Shown: positions 63,583 through 64,000 of the stretch, in pieces | Position numbering within the stretch: position 1 is the stretch's first letter | Layout: each line of letters opens with the position of its first letter | Assembly (NCBI GenBank): GCA_021773355.1 | Contig: JAJFKE010000040.1 | Location: forward strand, 62,001 to 126,000 | DNA length: 64,000 nucleotides | Direction: 5' to 3' | DNA from: Gammaproteobacteria bacterium | Lineage (GTDB): Bacteria; Pseudomonadota; Gammaproteobacteria; Pseudomonadales; Pseudohongiellaceae | Translations under genes and position numbers: made by a program | The notes under the pieces: model-generated | Database searches by the model: none | Seen by the model: the letters and a program-made list of their open reading frames with translations, nothing else | What the model was told of the DNA's origin: nothing

Positions 63583-64000
63583 ATGGCCATCAAGAAAAAA
63601 AATCTGGCTCGAGAAGTGGCGCTAGTAATCGCGGGACTTAGCACGCCTTTGGCATTTAGTGCAGACAAGCCAATTGAAGAAATTTTAGTCTGGGGCAGTG
63701 AAAGTGATAGAAGCTTCGCCAATCCCAGCCCAACCAGTATTCTCACGCAAGAAGATTTCGCCAGCATCAATGTCGCCACCACTGAAGATGTAGTGAAATT
63801 TGAGCCTAGCGTAGTAATTCGACGTCGCTTCATTGGAGATTCTAATGGGGTGATGGGCATGCGCGGTTCCAACATGTTTCAAACTTCTCGCTCAATGGTG
63901 TTCGCCGACGGCGTACCCCTGCACTATCTATTACAGTCGCGATGGAATGGCGCACCGCGCTGGACCATGGTTTCTGCCAGTGAGATTGCGCAGGTGGAAG
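63583..64000 (+). CDS. TonB-dependent receptor, 3' end beyond the window
   Basis: Starts at ATG with GTAGGAG ten bases upstream and runs off the right edge. The first 139 residues show a signal peptide (LAREVALVIAGLSTPLAFSAD), a TonB box-like EEILVWGSE, and the plug opening (TSILTQEDFASINVATTEDVVKFEPSVVIRRRFIGDSNGVMGMRGSNMFQTSRSMVFADGVPL). It is the second receptor in a row on this strand, after a terminator, so it is probably a separate transcript. The substrate cannot be inferred. Confidence 0.88.
   Translation, partial: MAIKKKNLAREVALVIAGLSTPLAFSADKPIEEILVWGSESDRSFANPSPTSILTQEDFASINVATTEDVVKFEPSVVIRRRFIGDSNGVMGMRGSNMFQTSRSMVFADGVPLHYLLQSRWNGAPRWTMVSASEIAQVE

Overview
The window reads as chromosomal DNA of a Gram-negative gammaproteobacterium, probably a marine or other aquatic one. 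Supporting signs are an LPS heptosyltransferase, three TonB-dependent receptors, OxyR with its two peroxide-sensing cysteines, TruA, Tat and Sec export signals, and secreted DUF1552/DUF1592-type proteins of the kind common in uncultivated marine lineages. No 16S rRNA or marker set is present, so placement below class level is inference. I found no tRNA, rRNA, CRISPR array or prophage.

Layout. 1-3.7 kb: a radical SAM enzyme cut by the left edge, then two overlapping GT9 glycosyltransferases of envelope polysaccharide assembly. 3.8-7.1 kb: a minus-strand copper-flavoured group (CopC-like protein, secreted unknown, cytochrome c/copper monooxygenase-like protein). 7.7-12 kb: a secreted alpha/beta hydrolase, a TonB receptor, a small secreted unknown and an unlisted 44-residue membrane microprotein. 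12.3-13.2 kb: a nitroreductase gene split by a 165-bp MITE with 21-bp terminal inverted repeats and a CTAG target duplication. 13.4-18.8 kb: an MDR-type reductase, a pair of hairpins with complementary loops, a sigma factor with a small membrane partner, an SGNH hydrolase and an MFS transporter. 19.1-24.6 kb: secreted ankyrin, DUF1552 and DUF1592/cytochrome proteins in one orientation. 24.8-28.5 kb: DUF2288, a DUF6152 pair, a membrane-anchored XRE regulator and a TraB/GumN protein.

28.6-35.6 kb is a minus-strand unit: an ABC ATPase, an ABC permease fused to an M1 aminopeptidase, and a LytS/LytTR two-component system. 35.9-41.9 kb holds a PadR/GyrI-like pair behind a palindromic operator, a serine hydrolase, truA, a secreted unknown and metY. 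42.0-46.6 kb holds a merP-merT pair behind a linalool-dehydratase-like protein with a Cys-rich tail, and a lipoprotein M1 peptidase. 46.8-54.6 kb holds a GST, a sterol desaturase, a NarL-type two-component system and an ArsR/SRPBCC pair. 54.7-57.9 kb is katA/oxyR with a recognisable OxyR site between them, plus a uracil-DNA-glycosylase-like gene. 58-64 kb holds an exported methyltransferase-like protein, a PepSY protein with a lipoprotein, and two TonB receptors, the last cut by the right edge.

The most interesting signal is merP (complement 42454-42795). The codon for the first metal-binding cysteine of its M-x-C-x-x-C motif is TGA, while the frame on both sides encodes a normal MerP. A small hairpin with G in the apical loop lies at bacterial-SECIS distance downstream. 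This fits a selenocysteine-containing mercury-binding protein; a nonsense mutation or sequencing error is the alternative. Other points are the MITE-split nitroreductase whose excision would restore the frame, the complementary-loop hairpins at 15083-15267, and operators that run into the start codons of the padR-like and arsR-like genes.
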